Of a stretch of 64,000 bases of DNA, positions 25,306 through 33,961 are shown piece by piece; within the stretch, counting starts at the first letter, position 1, and every line of letters begins with the position of its first letter. Source of the DNA: an uncultured Phocaeicola sp. (GTDB lineage: Bacteria > Bacteroidota > Bacteroidia > Bacteroidales > Bacteroidaceae); the NCBI GenBank assembly GCA_947581855.1, contig CANPVZ010000006.1:115195-179194 (forward strand), given 5' to 3'. Under the pieces are notes generated by a model. That model saw only the letters and a list, made by a program, of their open reading frames with translations, was not told the origin of the DNA and made no database searches. The position numbers and the translations under genes were made by a program.

Positions 25306-26676
25306 ATGACAAACAATGAAAAAGAAGCAGACTTAAAATCTGCGACTGAAAACAAGAAGCTGTTTATTGAAACGTATGGTTGCCAAATGAATGTGGCTGA
25401 CAGTGAAGTAATTGCTTCTGTGATGCAAATGGCCGGTTATCAGGTATGCGAAACGTTGGAAGAGGCAGATGCCGTGTTTATGAACACATGCTCCATACGC
25501 GACAATGCCGAGCAGAAAATTCTGAACCGACTGGAGTTTTTTTATGCGTTAAAGAAGAAACGGAAGCACTTGATTGTAGGAGTGTTAGGTTGTATGGCCG
25601 AACGTGTGAAAGAGGATTTGATCAAGAATCATCATGTGGATTTGGTAGTAGGGCCGGATGCATACCTGTCGTTACCCGAATTGATTGCTGCGGTGGAGGC
25701 GGGCGAAAAGGCCATGAATGTGGAGTTGTCGACTACGGAGACCTATCGCGATGTGATTCCTTCACGTATTTGCGGAAACCATATTTCCGGTTTTGTTTCA
25801 ATTATGCGGGGTTGTAATAACTTCTGCCATTACTGCATCGTTCCGTATACTCGAGGCAGAGAGCGGAGCCGTGATGTGGAGAGTATTCTGAACGAAGTGC
25901 GCGATTTGGTGGCAAAAGGATATAAGGAAATTACTCTGTTGGGGCAGAACGTGAATTCTTACCGCTTCGAGAAAGATGGAGAGACGGTTACTTTTCCGAA
26001 ATTACTTCGTACGGTAGCTCAAGCTGCTCCCGGGGTACGTATTCGTTTTACCACTTCCCATCCCAAGGATATGAGTGATGAAACATTGCAAGTGATAGCC
26101 GAAGTTCCGAATGTATGCAAGCATATCCATTTACCTGTGCAAAGCGGAAGCAACCGTATCCTTCAGTTGATGAACCGTAAATACACGCGCGAATGGTATC
26201 TCGATAGGGTAGCGGCAATCCGCCGCATTATTCCCGATTGCGGCCTGAGCACCGATATCTTTTCCGGTTTCCATTCCGAAACGGAAGAAGATCATCAGTT
26301 GTCCTTGTCGTTGATGCGCGAGTGCGGTTACGATTCGGCTTTTATGTTTAAATATTCTGAACGTCCGGGAACGTATGCTTCCAAGCATTTGCCCGACGAT
26401 GTACCGGAAGAGGTGAAAGTGCGTCGCTTAAATGAGATTATCGCCTTGCAGAATGAGCTTTCGGCGGAGAGTAACCAACGATGTGTCGGCAAGACTTATG
26501 AAGTTTTGGTAGAGGGAGTGTCCAAACGTTCGCGTGATCAACTATATGGTCGGACAGAACAAAACAAGGTGGTGGTATTCGACCGTGGGATGTATCGTAT
26601 CGGCGACTTTGTGAAGGTTCGCATTACCGAATCCAGTTCGGCTACTTTGAAAGGCGAGACGCTCGAGGCCATATAA
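25306..26676 (+). CDS. miaB: tRNA-2-methylthio-N6-dimethylallyladenosine synthase
   Basis: 456 residues. It adds the methylthio group to i6A37 of tRNAs reading UNN codons, using two Fe-S clusters and radical SAM chemistry. The N-terminal UPF0004 domain has three cluster cysteines (ETYGCQMN C26, MNTCSIRDNAEQ C62, GVLGCMAER about C96). The radical SAM triad CNNFCHYC is C170, C174 and C177. A C-terminal TRAM domain (KTYEVLVEGVSKRSRDQLYG, FVKVRITESSSATLKGE) completes the protein. RimO is excluded because RimO lacks the DRGMYRIG-type TRAM and has a different N-terminus. It stands alone; a phased repeat array follows 84 bp after the stop. Confidence 0.95.
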   Translation: MTNNEKEADLKSATENKKLFIETYGCQMNVADSEVIASVMQMAGYQVCETLEEADAVFMNTCSIRDNAEQKILNRLEFFYALKKKRKHLIVGVLGCMAERVKEDLIKNHHVDLVVGPDAYLSLPELIAAVEAGEKAMNVELSTTETYRDVIPSRICGNHISGFVSIMRGCNNFCHYCIVPYTRGRERSRDVESILNEVRDLVAKGYKEITLLGQNVNSYRFEKDGETVTFPKLLRTVAQAAPGVRIRFTTSHPKDMSDETLQVIAEVPNVCKHIHLPVQSGSNRILQLMNRKYTREWYLDRVAAIRRIIPDCGLSTDIFSGFHSETEEDHQLSLSLMRECGYDSAFMFKYSERPGTYASKHLPDDVPEEVKVRRLNEIIALQNELSAESNQRCVGKTYEVLVEGVSKRSRDQLYGRTEQNKVVVFDRGMYRIGDFVKVRITESSSATLKGETLEAI

Positions 26677-26759
26677 TAAGGTATAGAAGCATCCGCTTAT
26701 GAAATGTCATATTTGTTTATATTTTTCTTTCTGCTAAATAGGAGGATTTATGCAAAACT

Positions 26760-26897
26760 CCCCTCTGAAACCCTTTGCTGACGGGCGTTTCAAGATTGTG
26801 CACAAACGTAACCTTCGTTTGTGCACAATTTCACTTTGGATTTGTGCACAAATGGCAAGTCGATTTGTGCACATTTGACCTTTGCGTTTGTGCACGC
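26760..26897 (+). repeat. phased palindrome array, copy B (5 units, 23-bp pitch)
   Basis: The same leader palindrome as at 8516 (CCCCTCTGAAACCC, spacer, GGGCGTTTCA, 26760-26792) precedes five GTGCAC cores at 26798, 26821, 26844, 26867 and 26890, again exactly 23 bp apart. Units read TTTGTGCACAAA with variants; the last unit loses its right half. Intervening bases differ from copy A, except for the segment GACCTTTGCGTTTGTGCAC, present in the last pair of both copies. Both copies lie on the same strand. Confidence 0.85.
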
Positions 26898-27253
26898 TGA
26901 AATGATGTAAATAAATTGTACTATACTGAATTCCTTGCTTCTTCTTCCATTCAGTGAAAAAAGTTGGGGGATTCCTTCTTACTTAAAAGTATATTCCCCA
27001 TGCATAGTATAATCTAAGCGGTTAAGAATGCCGCATTTCAACCAACTGGAAGAAGAACCGATCCGGTGGTCAACTTCTGCTTTTATACCTAATTTAGTTG
27101 ATTACCTAACTTTTTATTCCTAAGCAAGTCTACTTCTGTCGATCCAAAACCCACCGACTGGAGATTGCTTTTGCAGCGTGGTGTATTTTTATATCCTGCC
27201 GGGGTAAAATCTCGTGGATTTTACCTACATTTACCACCTAAAAATTTAAAACT
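26898..27253. other. intergenic gap with 9-bp inverted repeat operator-like site
   Basis: No gene seen. GGTAAAATC (27203-27211) and GATTTTACC (27217-27225) form a 9-bp inverted repeat with a 5-bp centre, 29 bp before the dehydrogenase ATG, suggesting an operator or a short leader hairpin. The rest (26898-27200) shows nothing clear. Confidence 0.45.
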
Positions 27254-28138
27254 ATGTTTCAGAAACTTGTTGCGATAGAACCTGTCAGTTTGGTTCCATC
27301 GGCTGAAAAAGCCTTGTATTCGTTTGCCGAAGAAGTGGTGTTGTATCCTGATATTCCGGCAACGGACGAAGAAATTGTTTCACGCATCGGAAGTGCGGAT
27401 GCGGTACTGCTGAGTTATACCTCTCGGATAAACCGGTTTGTATTGGAAAAATGTCCGAACATCCGATACATTGGCATGTGTTGTTCTCTGTATTCTCCGG
27501 AAAGCGCAAACGTGGATATTCGCTATGCCAGCGAACGAGGGATTACCGTAACCGGTATTCGCGACTATGGCGACGAAGGGGTGGTGGAATATGTGGTGAG
27601 TGAGCTGGTACGTTGTCTTCACGGATTCGGACAGGAAGCGTGGGACGGAATACCACGCGAGATAACCGGGCTGAAGGTGGGTGTGGTCGGACTAGGTAAA
27701 TCCGGAGGGATGATAGCCGATGCGTTGAGATTCTTCGGTGCGGATATTACCTATTATGCCCGTGGCGAGAAACAGGAAGCGGCTGCCAAGGGGTATCGGT
27801 TTTTACCATTGAGGGAGTTGCTTTCCCAAAATGAAGTGATATGTTGCTGTCTCAATAAAAATGTTGTTTTGTTGCATGATGCTGAGTTCGAAGCATTGGG
27901 AAACAAGAAGATTCTGTTCAATACCGGTTTGTCGCCGGCTTGGGAGGAAGCTCCTTTTGCTCGGTGGTTAGAGGGGGACAACCTTTGTTTCTGCGATACA
28001 TTGGGAGCTTTGGGAGAAGCAAAATATCTCAGTCATCCGCATGTTCGTTGCATGCAAGTGTCTACTGGCCGCACTCGTCAGGCGTTTGACCGCCTGAGCG
28101 AGAAAGTGCTTGCCAACCTGTCAGAATACCAAGGGTGA
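27254..28138 (+). CDS. D-isomer-specific 2-hydroxyacid dehydrogenase family protein
   Basis: 294 residues. A substrate-binding half with PNIRYIGMCCSLYSPESANV and a central NAD-binding half with GLKVGVVGLGKSGGMIADAL (GxGxxG at about residues 144-149), then DITYYARG. The usual catalytic Arg, Glu and His triad is not obvious: the region that normally holds the last His reads FCDTLGALGEAKYLSHPHV. The family reduces 2-keto acids or oxidises phosphoglycerate-type substrates; the exact substrate cannot be read. Its 3' end overlaps the 3' end of the opposite-strand aspartate-dehydrogenase-like gene by 18 bp, so the two convergent transcripts overlap. Confidence 0.8.
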   Translation: MFQKLVAIEPVSLVPSAEKALYSFAEEVVLYPDIPATDEEIVSRIGSADAVLLSYTSRINRFVLEKCPNIRYIGMCCSLYSPESANVDIRYASERGITVTGIRDYGDEGVVEYVVSELVRCLHGFGQEAWDGIPREITGLKVGVVGLGKSGGMIADALRFFGADITYYARGEKQEAAAKGYRFLPLRELLSQNEVICCCLNKNVVLLHDAEFEALGNKKILFNTGLSPAWEEAPFARWLEGDNLCFCDTLGALGEAKYLSHPHVRCMQVSTGRTRQAFDRLSEKVLANLSEYQG

Positions 28139-28912
28139 GGTGATATTGATCAGGGTGTTCACTACCGACCACCCTGCTATTTCCGAGGTGGCGCTGTATA
28201 CATCGATTACAGCATGTACCTGGTGGTTTTCGATTTCCACTCGTTGCGTGTCTCCTTTAAAGCCGGGAGTAGACTGTATGGTTACTTGCATTTGGTCCGG
28301 TCCCACGGAAGCCAGAGAAGCGGCCACTGTAACGTTGACCTTTGTGGGGAACAGTTGGATAGCTTCGGTAGCAGTGCCCGAGAATACGGTGCGCTGTTCC
28401 GTTTGCAGAGAGTCGTCGTAGACGGCTGTACCTCTCAATGCGTCTGGTCCTTTTTCGTTGAAGAACCGAGCGGAAGTCTGTCCCATTAGTGAAGCCGTCC
28501 GTAACACGTCGAATCCGCCGGTGGCTCCGGAGGCAAGGTATACCCGTGTGTGGTTGGCTTTTGCTGTTTCCTTCACTTTCTGGCAAAAAGAAGCATCAGC
28601 CAAGGCTCCGATGGAGAGGGTAATGACGGACGTTCCGTTTTCCAAAGCCGGCAATACCAGTTCTTTCATGGCAGCAGGAGAGGCCGCTTCTACCAGATAG
28701 TCCGGTTTCAGCGCCAGCAATTTTTCCAAAGAGTCACACACAGCACATGCTTTTCCGTGCAGTTGCATCTTATTTGCCAGATGTTCGGCTTTCGAAATCG
28801 TTCGTGAATAAACGCCCACCAGATCATAGTCGGGCAATAAACCATTGATGACGGCATCTGCTACAATCTCGGCAAGACGACCGCATCCTACTATTACTAA
28901 TTTTTCCATCAC
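28121..28912 (-). CDS. L-aspartate dehydrogenase-like protein (NadX/DUF108 type)
   Basis: 263 residues. The N-terminal Rossmann domain begins MEKLVIVGCGRLAEIVADAV and contains VYSRTISKAEHLA and DYLVEAASPAAMKELVLPAL. The C-terminal domain has YLASGATGGFDVL, LFPTKVNVTVAASLASVGPD (the conserved N-V-A-A segment of aspartate dehydrogenases) and VTIQSTPGF. Family members turn aspartate into iminoaspartate with NAD(P), an alternative to NadB. A nadB gene is also present at 2267, so this protein may have another substrate. It is convergent and overlapping with the 2-hydroxyacid dehydrogenase gene. Confidence 0.8.
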   Translation of the reverse strand: MMEKLVIVGCGRLAEIVADAVINGLLPDYDLVGVYSRTISKAEHLANKMQLHGKACAVCDSLEKLLALKPDYLVEAASPAAMKELVLPALENGTSVITLSIGALADASFCQKVKETAKANHTRVYLASGATGGFDVLRTASLMGQTSARFFNEKGPDALRGTAVYDDSLQTEQRTVFSGTATEAIQLFPTKVNVTVAASLASVGPDQMQVTIQSTPGFKGDTQRVEIENHQVHAVIDVYSATSEIAGWSVVNTLINITSPLVF

Positions 28913-29134
28913 TCCAAAATTATCAATTCTATTTCAATTTTTCTTTACTTCTGTAAGGCTAAAGTGTTGCAAATGTACATATAAATTCCGATTTATATGC
29001 TGTGTTGAATAAAGAAACCCTTTTTAGGGAAAGCCGGATAAATACGTTAAAAGTGCAAAGAATGTATCCTCTTCGGTTTTTCGTTTAGTGCCAAAGGGCG
29101 ATAGCAGCTAGCGAAACCTTGTTTATTAATATAC

Positions 29135-29229
29135 TTGCCGGCACACTGTAAACAACTATATAGTATATGCTATACAGATGCTTGCCAGTGTGCCGGCAAA
29201 ACAGGATGAAAACTTTTGTATAGTTGTTT
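29135..29229. repeat. interleaved inverted repeats
   Basis: Perfect 14-bp arms TTGCCGGCACACTG (29135-29148) and CAGTGTGCCGGCAA (29186-29199) with a 37-bp loop. Inside the loop AAACAACTATA (about 29150-29160) is complementary to TATAGTTGTTT (about 29219-29229) outside it, so the two pairings cross as in a pseudoknot. A further small hairpin (TTCACTCCCATA / TATGGAAGTGAA) follows. The rest of the 377-bp gap 28913-29289 shows no gene. It lies after the PspC gene and before the aspartate-dehydrogenase-like gene (both minus strand). Confidence 0.6.
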
Positions 29230-29289
29230 CACTCCCATATAATTATGGAAGTGAACTGAAATCTGGGATTACAGTGAGTGGAAAAGAAA

Positions 29290-29529
29290 TCAAAAGTTTC
29301 TGTGCTTGTCCAACCTCTCCTGCATCCGATCCTGATAACTTTTCTTGGGTGCTTTAGGCATTACTATCCATAAAACAATGTATAGCACAAGTCCGAAGCC
29401 GAAGAATAATAAGCAAAATGCCCATATAACCCGCACCAATGTAGGATTCCAGCCAAAAAACTCGGCTACGCCGCCGCATACTCCGGCTAGCATTTTGTTG
29501 TTCGATTTGGTTAGCGTTTTGTTACCCAT
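29290..29529 (-). CDS. PspC-domain membrane protein
   Basis: 79 residues. Begins MGNKTLTKSNNKMLAGVCGG, with VAEFFGWNPTLVRVIW, the PspC signature, then a hydrophobic helix LLFFGFGLVLYIVLWIVMP and a basic tail. PspC-type proteins are small inner-membrane proteins linked to envelope stress. The DUF805 gene lies 17 bp upstream on the same strand and is probably cotranscribed. Confidence 0.85.
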   Translation of the reverse strand: MGNKTLTKSNNKMLAGVCGGVAEFFGWNPTLVRVIWAFCLLFFGFGLVLYIVLWIVMPKAPKKSYQDRMQERLDKHRNF

Positions 29530-29546
29530 TGTTTCATCTTATTATT

Positions 29547-29891
29547 TTATTGTTTCGGATCTTCTCCATATTGATTGGTTCCTACGGTTCCCGGTAAACT
29601 GAACCAGTAAAGCAAAAGTAAACCGCCAACAACCGGAACAAGGCATAATAGATATAACCAGCCGCTTTTGTTGAGGTCATGCAAACGGCGTACTCCTACG
29701 GTTATGCTCGGAATCGCTAAAGCCAAACAGATAAGCCATCCTAAAATAGGAATCCACCCTAATACGCAACTGGCAACTATTGCAGCTAAAAACCACCACC
29801 AATACTCTGATCGACGGGCTCTTCCGTCCAATGTGGCATACTTTGAAAGGCAAACTTTTACAGCCTCCATAAAGTTTAAACTCTCTTTCAT
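29547..29891 (-). CDS. DUF805 membrane protein
   Basis: 114 residues. KYATLDGRARRSEYWWW followed by three hydrophobic segments, with GVRRLHDLNKSGWLYLLCL between the second and third: the classic DUF805 layout. Function unknown; an inner-membrane protein. It ends with PGTVGTNQYGEDP. Upstream gene of a two-gene unit with PspC. Confidence 0.88.
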   Translation of the reverse strand: MKESLNFMEAVKVCLSKYATLDGRARRSEYWWWFLAAIVASCVLGWIPILGWLICLALAIPSITVGVRRLHDLNKSGWLYLLCLVPVVGGLLLLYWFSLPGTVGTNQYGEDPKQ

Positions 29892-30168
29892 AGAAAATAG
29901 ATTTTGATTATTTAAATGAAAAATAAATGACTGAATGCAAAAGTATAAAAAACATAAGATTCTGCAAGGTTTAGAGGGTTGGAATGTGGAATTATGTTTA
30001 AGTTTCGGTAGGTTATCTTTTTGAAAGCATGGGAAGATGCTAGATGATTGTCTTAAAAGTTTCTAAATAAACGTCACGACAATCTAATTTATTTGTTACT
30101 TTGCACCAAATTTGGGTGGCGTATGCCCTGCTGCAAGGTCAGGGCCATAAAAAAGGTATCTAACATCA

Positions 30169-31068
30169 ATGAATAAACTCACGATACAGGCTTGCCCGTT
30201 ATGCGGCGGGACTCATTTTAAGCATTATCTGGATTGCACGGACTACTACGCTTCAGGAGAAGAATTTGCCGTGTACGAATGCGAGGACTGCGGTTTCCGT
30301 TTCACGCAAAATGTACCGGTAGAAGCCGAGATCGGAGCCTATTATGCCACTCCCGATTACATTTCTCATAGCGATACCCGCAAAGGACTCATCAACCGTC
30401 TCTATCATTATGTACGTCGTTATATGCTGAACCGCAAGGCAAAGCTGGTGCGTAGAGCCTTGCGTCGGAAAAACGGACGCTTGCTGGATATTGGTACCGG
30501 TACGGGTTATTTTATTCATACCATGTATGAGAAAGGCTGGGACGTAGAGGCTATCGAAAAGAATGAACAAGCAAGGCATTTTGCGTGGGAGCATTTCGGA
30601 CTGAAAGTAAAAGGGGAAAGCGAGCTTTCATTTTTTGCGCCCGGTTCGTTCGACGTGATTACCATGTGGCACGTGATGGAACACATCGAACACTTAAATG
30701 AATTATGGGATACGGCGTATGAGTTACTGAATGATAACGGTGTACTGGTCGTTGCCGTGCCCAACAGTAACTCCTATGATGCGGGGAAATACGGTTCTTA
30801 TTGGGCGGCTTATGATGTGCCCCGCCATTTATGGCATTTTACGCCTGCCACTATGCAGCAGTTCGGATTGAAACACCGGTTTGTATTGGAACAGCATTAT
30901 CCTATGCCATTCGATGCTTTTTATATATCGATGATGAGTGAGCGCTATAAAGGTAGCGCCTTCCCTTTTCTTAAAGGAATGTATTGGGGGGGGCGAGCTT
31001 GGATCAACACCTTGGCAAAAAAAGGAAGAAGCAGTTCCGTTATTTATATTTTTAGAAAGAAACGGTAA
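30169..31068 (+). CDS. class I SAM-dependent methyltransferase with N-terminal zinc ribbon
   Basis: 299 residues. The N-terminus has four cysteines in two CxxC pairs (ACPLCGG and YECEDCGF), a zinc ribbon. The methyltransferase core follows: LLDIGTGTGYFI (motif I, about residues 104-115), VEAIEKNEQAR (acidic loop), FDVITMWHVMEHI (motif IV region) and DNGVLVVAVPN (post-motif). This class includes enzymes acting on sugars, quinone precursors or tRNA; the acceptor is not evident. A run of eight G (30986-30993, YWGGRAW) lies near the C-terminus. The stop overlaps the ATG of ftsX by one base. A hairpin with arms GCCCTG and CAGGGC is in the leader (30126-30147). Confidence 0.85.
   Translation: MNKLTIQACPLCGGTHFKHYLDCTDYYASGEEFAVYECEDCGFRFTQNVPVEAEIGAYYATPDYISHSDTRKGLINRLYHYVRRYMLNRKAKLVRRALRRKNGRLLDIGTGTGYFIHTMYEKGWDVEAIEKNEQARHFAWEHFGLKVKGESELSFFAPGSFDVITMWHVMEHIEHLNELWDTAYELLNDNGVLVVAVPNSNSYDAGKYGSYWAAYDVPRHLWHFTPATMQQFGLKHRFVLEQHYPMPFDAFYISMMSERYKGSAFPFLKGMYWGGRAWINTLAKKGRSSSVIYIFRKKR
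30986..30993 (+). repeat. G8 tract inside the methyltransferase gene
   Basis: Eight consecutive G within codons for Trp-Gly-Gly. A change of one base would replace the last 26 or so residues. Confidence 0.7.
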
Positions 31069-31940
31069 TGGGAAAGAAACAGACTGTCGGTTATTGGGAT
31101 ATGCAGTTTATTACTTCCTGCATCAGTACCATGCTTGTGCTTATTTTGCTGGGTACGGTGGTGTTTTTCGTATTGTCGGCTCATAACTTGTCGGTATATG
31201 TACGGGAGAATATTAATTTTTCCGTATTACTAAGCGAGGATATGCGCGAGACGGAAATCTTGCAGTTTCAAAAGAAATTAAATGCCGAGAAGTTTGTGAA
31301 AGAGACCGCATATATCTCTAAGGAACAAGCGCTGAAAGAACAGTCGGAGGCAATGGGGTCTGATCCTGAGGAATTTCTTGGATATAATCCTTTCACGGCT
31401 TCCATTGAAATTAAATTGAACTCTGACTATGCTAATTCCGACAGCATTAAGTGGATAGAAAAAGCCATAAAACGAAACAAAAAGGTAACGGAAATTGTCT
31501 ATCCGCAGGAACTGATGAATGCGGTGAACGCTAATATTCGTAAAATCAGTATGGTCTTGTTGGGACTGGCCGCTTTGCTTACTTTGGTTTCTTTTGCCTT
31601 GATAAACAATACTATCCGCCTGACAATTTACTCCAAACGTTTTCTTATTCATACCATGAAGTTGGTTGGTGCCAGTTGGGGATTTATCCGCAAACCTTTT
31701 TTGGTGCGTAATCTTTGGGTCGGAATTATTTCCGGAGTGATGGCTGATGCGGTATTGTTAGGATGTGCTTATATGTTGGTCAATTATGAACCGGAACTTA
31801 TTTCAGTGGTTACTACGGATGTGTTGTTGTGTATGGTGGTGTCCGTATTTTTGTTCGGAATAGCCATTACTTATTTTTGTGCGTATTTTTCAATCAACAG
31901 GTATCTGCGTATGCGCACTGATACCTTATACTACATATAA
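31068..31940 (+). CDS. ftsX: cell division protein FtsX-type permease
   Basis: 290 residues. Topology of FtsX: one N-terminal helix (STMLVLILLGTVVFFVLSA), a periplasmic domain (about residues 45-160), then three helices (VLLGLAALLTLVSFALINN; GIISGVMADAVLLGCAYML; VVSVFLFGIAITYFCAYF). FtsX pairs with the ATPase FtsE to activate peptidoglycan hydrolases at division; ftsE is not in this window. It starts within the stop of the methyltransferase gene and is followed by the DUF3098 gene after 11 bp, so it is part of an operon. Confidence 0.9.
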   Translation: MGKKQTVGYWDMQFITSCISTMLVLILLGTVVFFVLSAHNLSVYVRENINFSVLLSEDMRETEILQFQKKLNAEKFVKETAYISKEQALKEQSEAMGSDPEEFLGYNPFTASIEIKLNSDYANSDSIKWIEKAIKRNKKVTEIVYPQELMNAVNANIRKISMVLLGLAALLTLVSFALINNTIRLTIYSKRFLIHTMKLVGASWGFIRKPFLVRNLWVGIISGVMADAVLLGCAYMLVNYEPELISVVTTDVLLCMVVSVFLFGIAITYFCAYFSINRYLRMRTDTLYYI

Positions 31941-31951
31941 TTTAGATAACA

Positions 31952-32206
31952 ATGGATAAACAGAAATTTGCTTTGGATAGAATGAACTTCATCCTGCTGG
32001 CTATAGGGATGGTTGTGGTGATTATCGGTTTCCTGTTGATGACCGGACCGGGATCGACGGAAGAAATGTTCGAACCGGATATTTTCAGTGTGCGCCGTAT
32101 TAAAGTGGCTCCTGTCATATGTTTCTTTGGATTTATATTTATGATATATGCCATTTTACGCAAACCTAAGAGCGGACAGCAATATCAAAAGGAGAAGCAG
32201 GAGTAG
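31952..32206 (+). CDS. DUF3098 membrane protein
   Basis: 84 residues. Two hydrophobic helices (FILLAIGMVVVIIGFLLMT and VICFFGFIFMIYAIL) separated by GPGSTEEMFEPDIFSVRRI, the DUF3098 signature. Conserved between ftsX and uppP in Bacteroidales. Function unknown; an inner-membrane location is clear. Confidence 0.85.
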   Translation: MDKQKFALDRMNFILLAIGMVVVIIGFLLMTGPGSTEEMFEPDIFSVRRIKVAPVICFFGFIFMIYAILRKPKSGQQYQKEKQE

Positions 32207-32423
32207 TGGAAGTCGGAAAGGAGCTATCGTCCGCCGAGTGAGCTAAGGAGTAAAAGGCGATACTATCGTAAAGTGTTAGTCATTCACTCCTGTCGGAACA
32301 AAGTAAGGATTGCTTTACTGGTTTAAACTTTGCGGAAAATGAAAGTTTCCTTTTGATAAGTATAGTCTACGAAACTTAGATGAAAGATAAAAATTAGCGA
32401 AACTTAAAAAAGAATATTTAGAG

Positions 32424-33233
32424 ATGGATTGGTTACAAGCCTTATTCCTGGGAATTGTTCAGGGATTGACGGAATATTTGCCGGTAAGCAGCAGCGGACA
32501 TCTGACAATTGGCGCGGCTTTGTTCGGCATTAACGGAGAAAATAATCTCACCTTTACGGTGGCGGTACACGTAGCTACTGTTTTAAGTACCATTGTGATT
32601 CTTTGGAAAGAAATAGCCTGGATATTCAAAGGCCTTTTTCAATTCCGGATGAACAGCGAGACGAATTACGTGATAAATATTCTTATTTCAATGATTCCGA
32701 TAGGTATCGTCGGTTTGTTTTTTAAAGACTATGTAGAGGATATCTTCGGGGCCGGATTGTTGATTGTTGGGTGTATGCTTTTGGTGACTGCTGCCTTGCT
32801 GGCATTCTCCTATTATGCCAAGCCCCGGCAGAAAGAAAACATATCTCGGAAAGACGCTTTTATTATCGGACTGGCTCAGGCGTTGGCCGTGCTGCCGGGT
32901 CTTTCCCGTTCAGGGTCTACCATTGCTACCGGATTGTTATTAGGCGACCGGAAAGATAAGCTGGCGCAATTTTCTTTTTTGATGGTGATTCCCCCCATAT
33001 TGGGTGAAGCGTTGTTGGATGTGGTGAAGATAATAAAGCATGGTACGGAAGCAATGGCAACTTCCGAAATCTCAGCAAGTGCGTTGGCGGTTGGATTTGT
33101 AGCAGCGTTTGTGTCGGGATGCATTGCCTGCAAGTGGATGATTAACGTGGTGAAGAAAGGAAAACTTATTTATTTTGCCATATATTGTGCTGTCGTTGGT
33201 CTGATAACGATTGTAAGCACATTCTTTTCATGA
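32424..33233 (+). CDS. uppP: undecaprenyl-diphosphatase
   Basis: 269 residues. Removes one phosphate from C55-PP to recycle the lipid carrier for peptidoglycan and surface glycans. Both signature motifs are visible: [14 protein letters not shown] near the N-terminus (Glu-rich motif) and [15 protein letters not shown] in the second half (PGxSRSGxT). About seven to eight membrane helices. It is separated by 217 bp from DUF3098 and followed by truB after 15 bp. Confidence 0.95.
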   Translation: MDWLQALFLGIVQGLTEYLPVSSSGHLTIGAALFGINGENNLTFTVAVHVATVLSTIVILWKEIAWIFKGLFQFRMNSETNYVINILISMIPIGIVGLFFKDYVEDIFGAGLLIVGCMLLVTAALLAFSYYAKPRQKENISRKDAFIIGLAQALAVLPGLSRSGSTIATGLLLGDRKDKLAQFSFLMVIPPILGEALLDVVKIIKHGTEAMATSEISASALAVGFVAAFVSGCIACKWMINVVKKGKLIYFAIYCAVVGLITIVSTFFS

Positions 33234-33248
33234 TAAAACAGAATTTGG

Positions 33249-33950
33249 ATGAATTTTAAAGAAGGAGAGATTTTATATATTAACAAGCCTTACAAATGGA
33301 CATCGTTCGGAGTGGTAAATAAGGTACGTTATTTTTTATGCCGTAAGCAGGGGGTGAAAAAGCTTAAGGTAGGACATGCGGGTACCCTTGACCCGTTGGC
33401 TACCGGCGTGATGATTCTTTGTACGGGAAAAGCGACCAAACGGATAGAAGAGTTTCAATATCATACGAAAGAGTATGTAGCTGTTTTGCGGTTGGGAGCT
33501 ACTACGCCTTCATACGATCTGGAACACGAGATTGACGCGACATATCCCACGGAGCATATTACCAAAGAAATGGTAGAGAGAGTATTGGCTTCCTTTGTAG
33601 GAACTATAGAACAGGTGCCTCCTTCCTTTTCTGCTTGTAAAATTAACGGTAAGCGGGCATATGATTTGGCCCGTAAGGGAAAAGACGTAGAACTTAAACC
33701 GAAAACTTTGGTTATAGATGAAATAGAGCTGCTCGACTGTAACTTGCCTGAAATTAAAATCAGGGTAGTATGCAGCAAAGGCACCTATATACGAGCCTTG
33801 GCGCGTGATATCGGGGAAGCTCTGCAAAGCGGCGCGCATCTGACGGCGTTGGAACGTACCAGAGTCGGTAATATAACATTGACGGATTGCATTCCGCTGG
33901 ACGATTTTCCTGAATGGATTGAGAAACAAGAAGTAGAAACTAACGAATAA
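33249..33950 (+). CDS. truB: tRNA pseudouridine(55) synthase
   Basis: 233 residues. [14 protein letters not shown] carries the catalytic Asp of the TruB family; [17 protein letters not shown] at the N-terminus and [18 protein letters not shown] (family motif III) agree. The protein is shorter than E. coli TruB because the C-terminal PUA-like part is reduced, normal in Bacteroidota. Situated between uppP and queA with 15- and 11-bp gaps, one operon. Confidence 0.95.
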   Translation: MNFKEGEILYINKPYKWTSFGVVNKVRYFLCRKQGVKKLKVGHAGTLDPLATGVMILCTGKATKRIEEFQYHTKEYVAVLRLGATTPSYDLEHEIDATYPTEHITKEMVERVLASFVGTIEQVPPSFSACKINGKRAYDLARKGKDVELKPKTLVIDEIELLDCNLPEIKIRVVCSKGTYIRALARDIGEALQSGAHLTALERTRVGNITLTDCIPLDDFPEWIEKQEVETNE

Positions 33951-33961
33951 AACAGAGATTT

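Noticed and set aside
26760..26897. CRISPR array
   Set aside because: The repeats are 10-12-bp palindromes with linkers of about 11-13 bp, far below CRISPR dimensions, and there are no cas genes in the window.
27203..27225. Terminator
   Set aside because: The 9-bp inverted repeat is 29 bp before a start codon, lacks a T-run and reads better as an operator or leader hairpin.
29135..29199. Invertible promoter
   Set aside because: The 37-bp centre has no TAnnTTTG box and is shorter than known Bacteroides invertible promoters.
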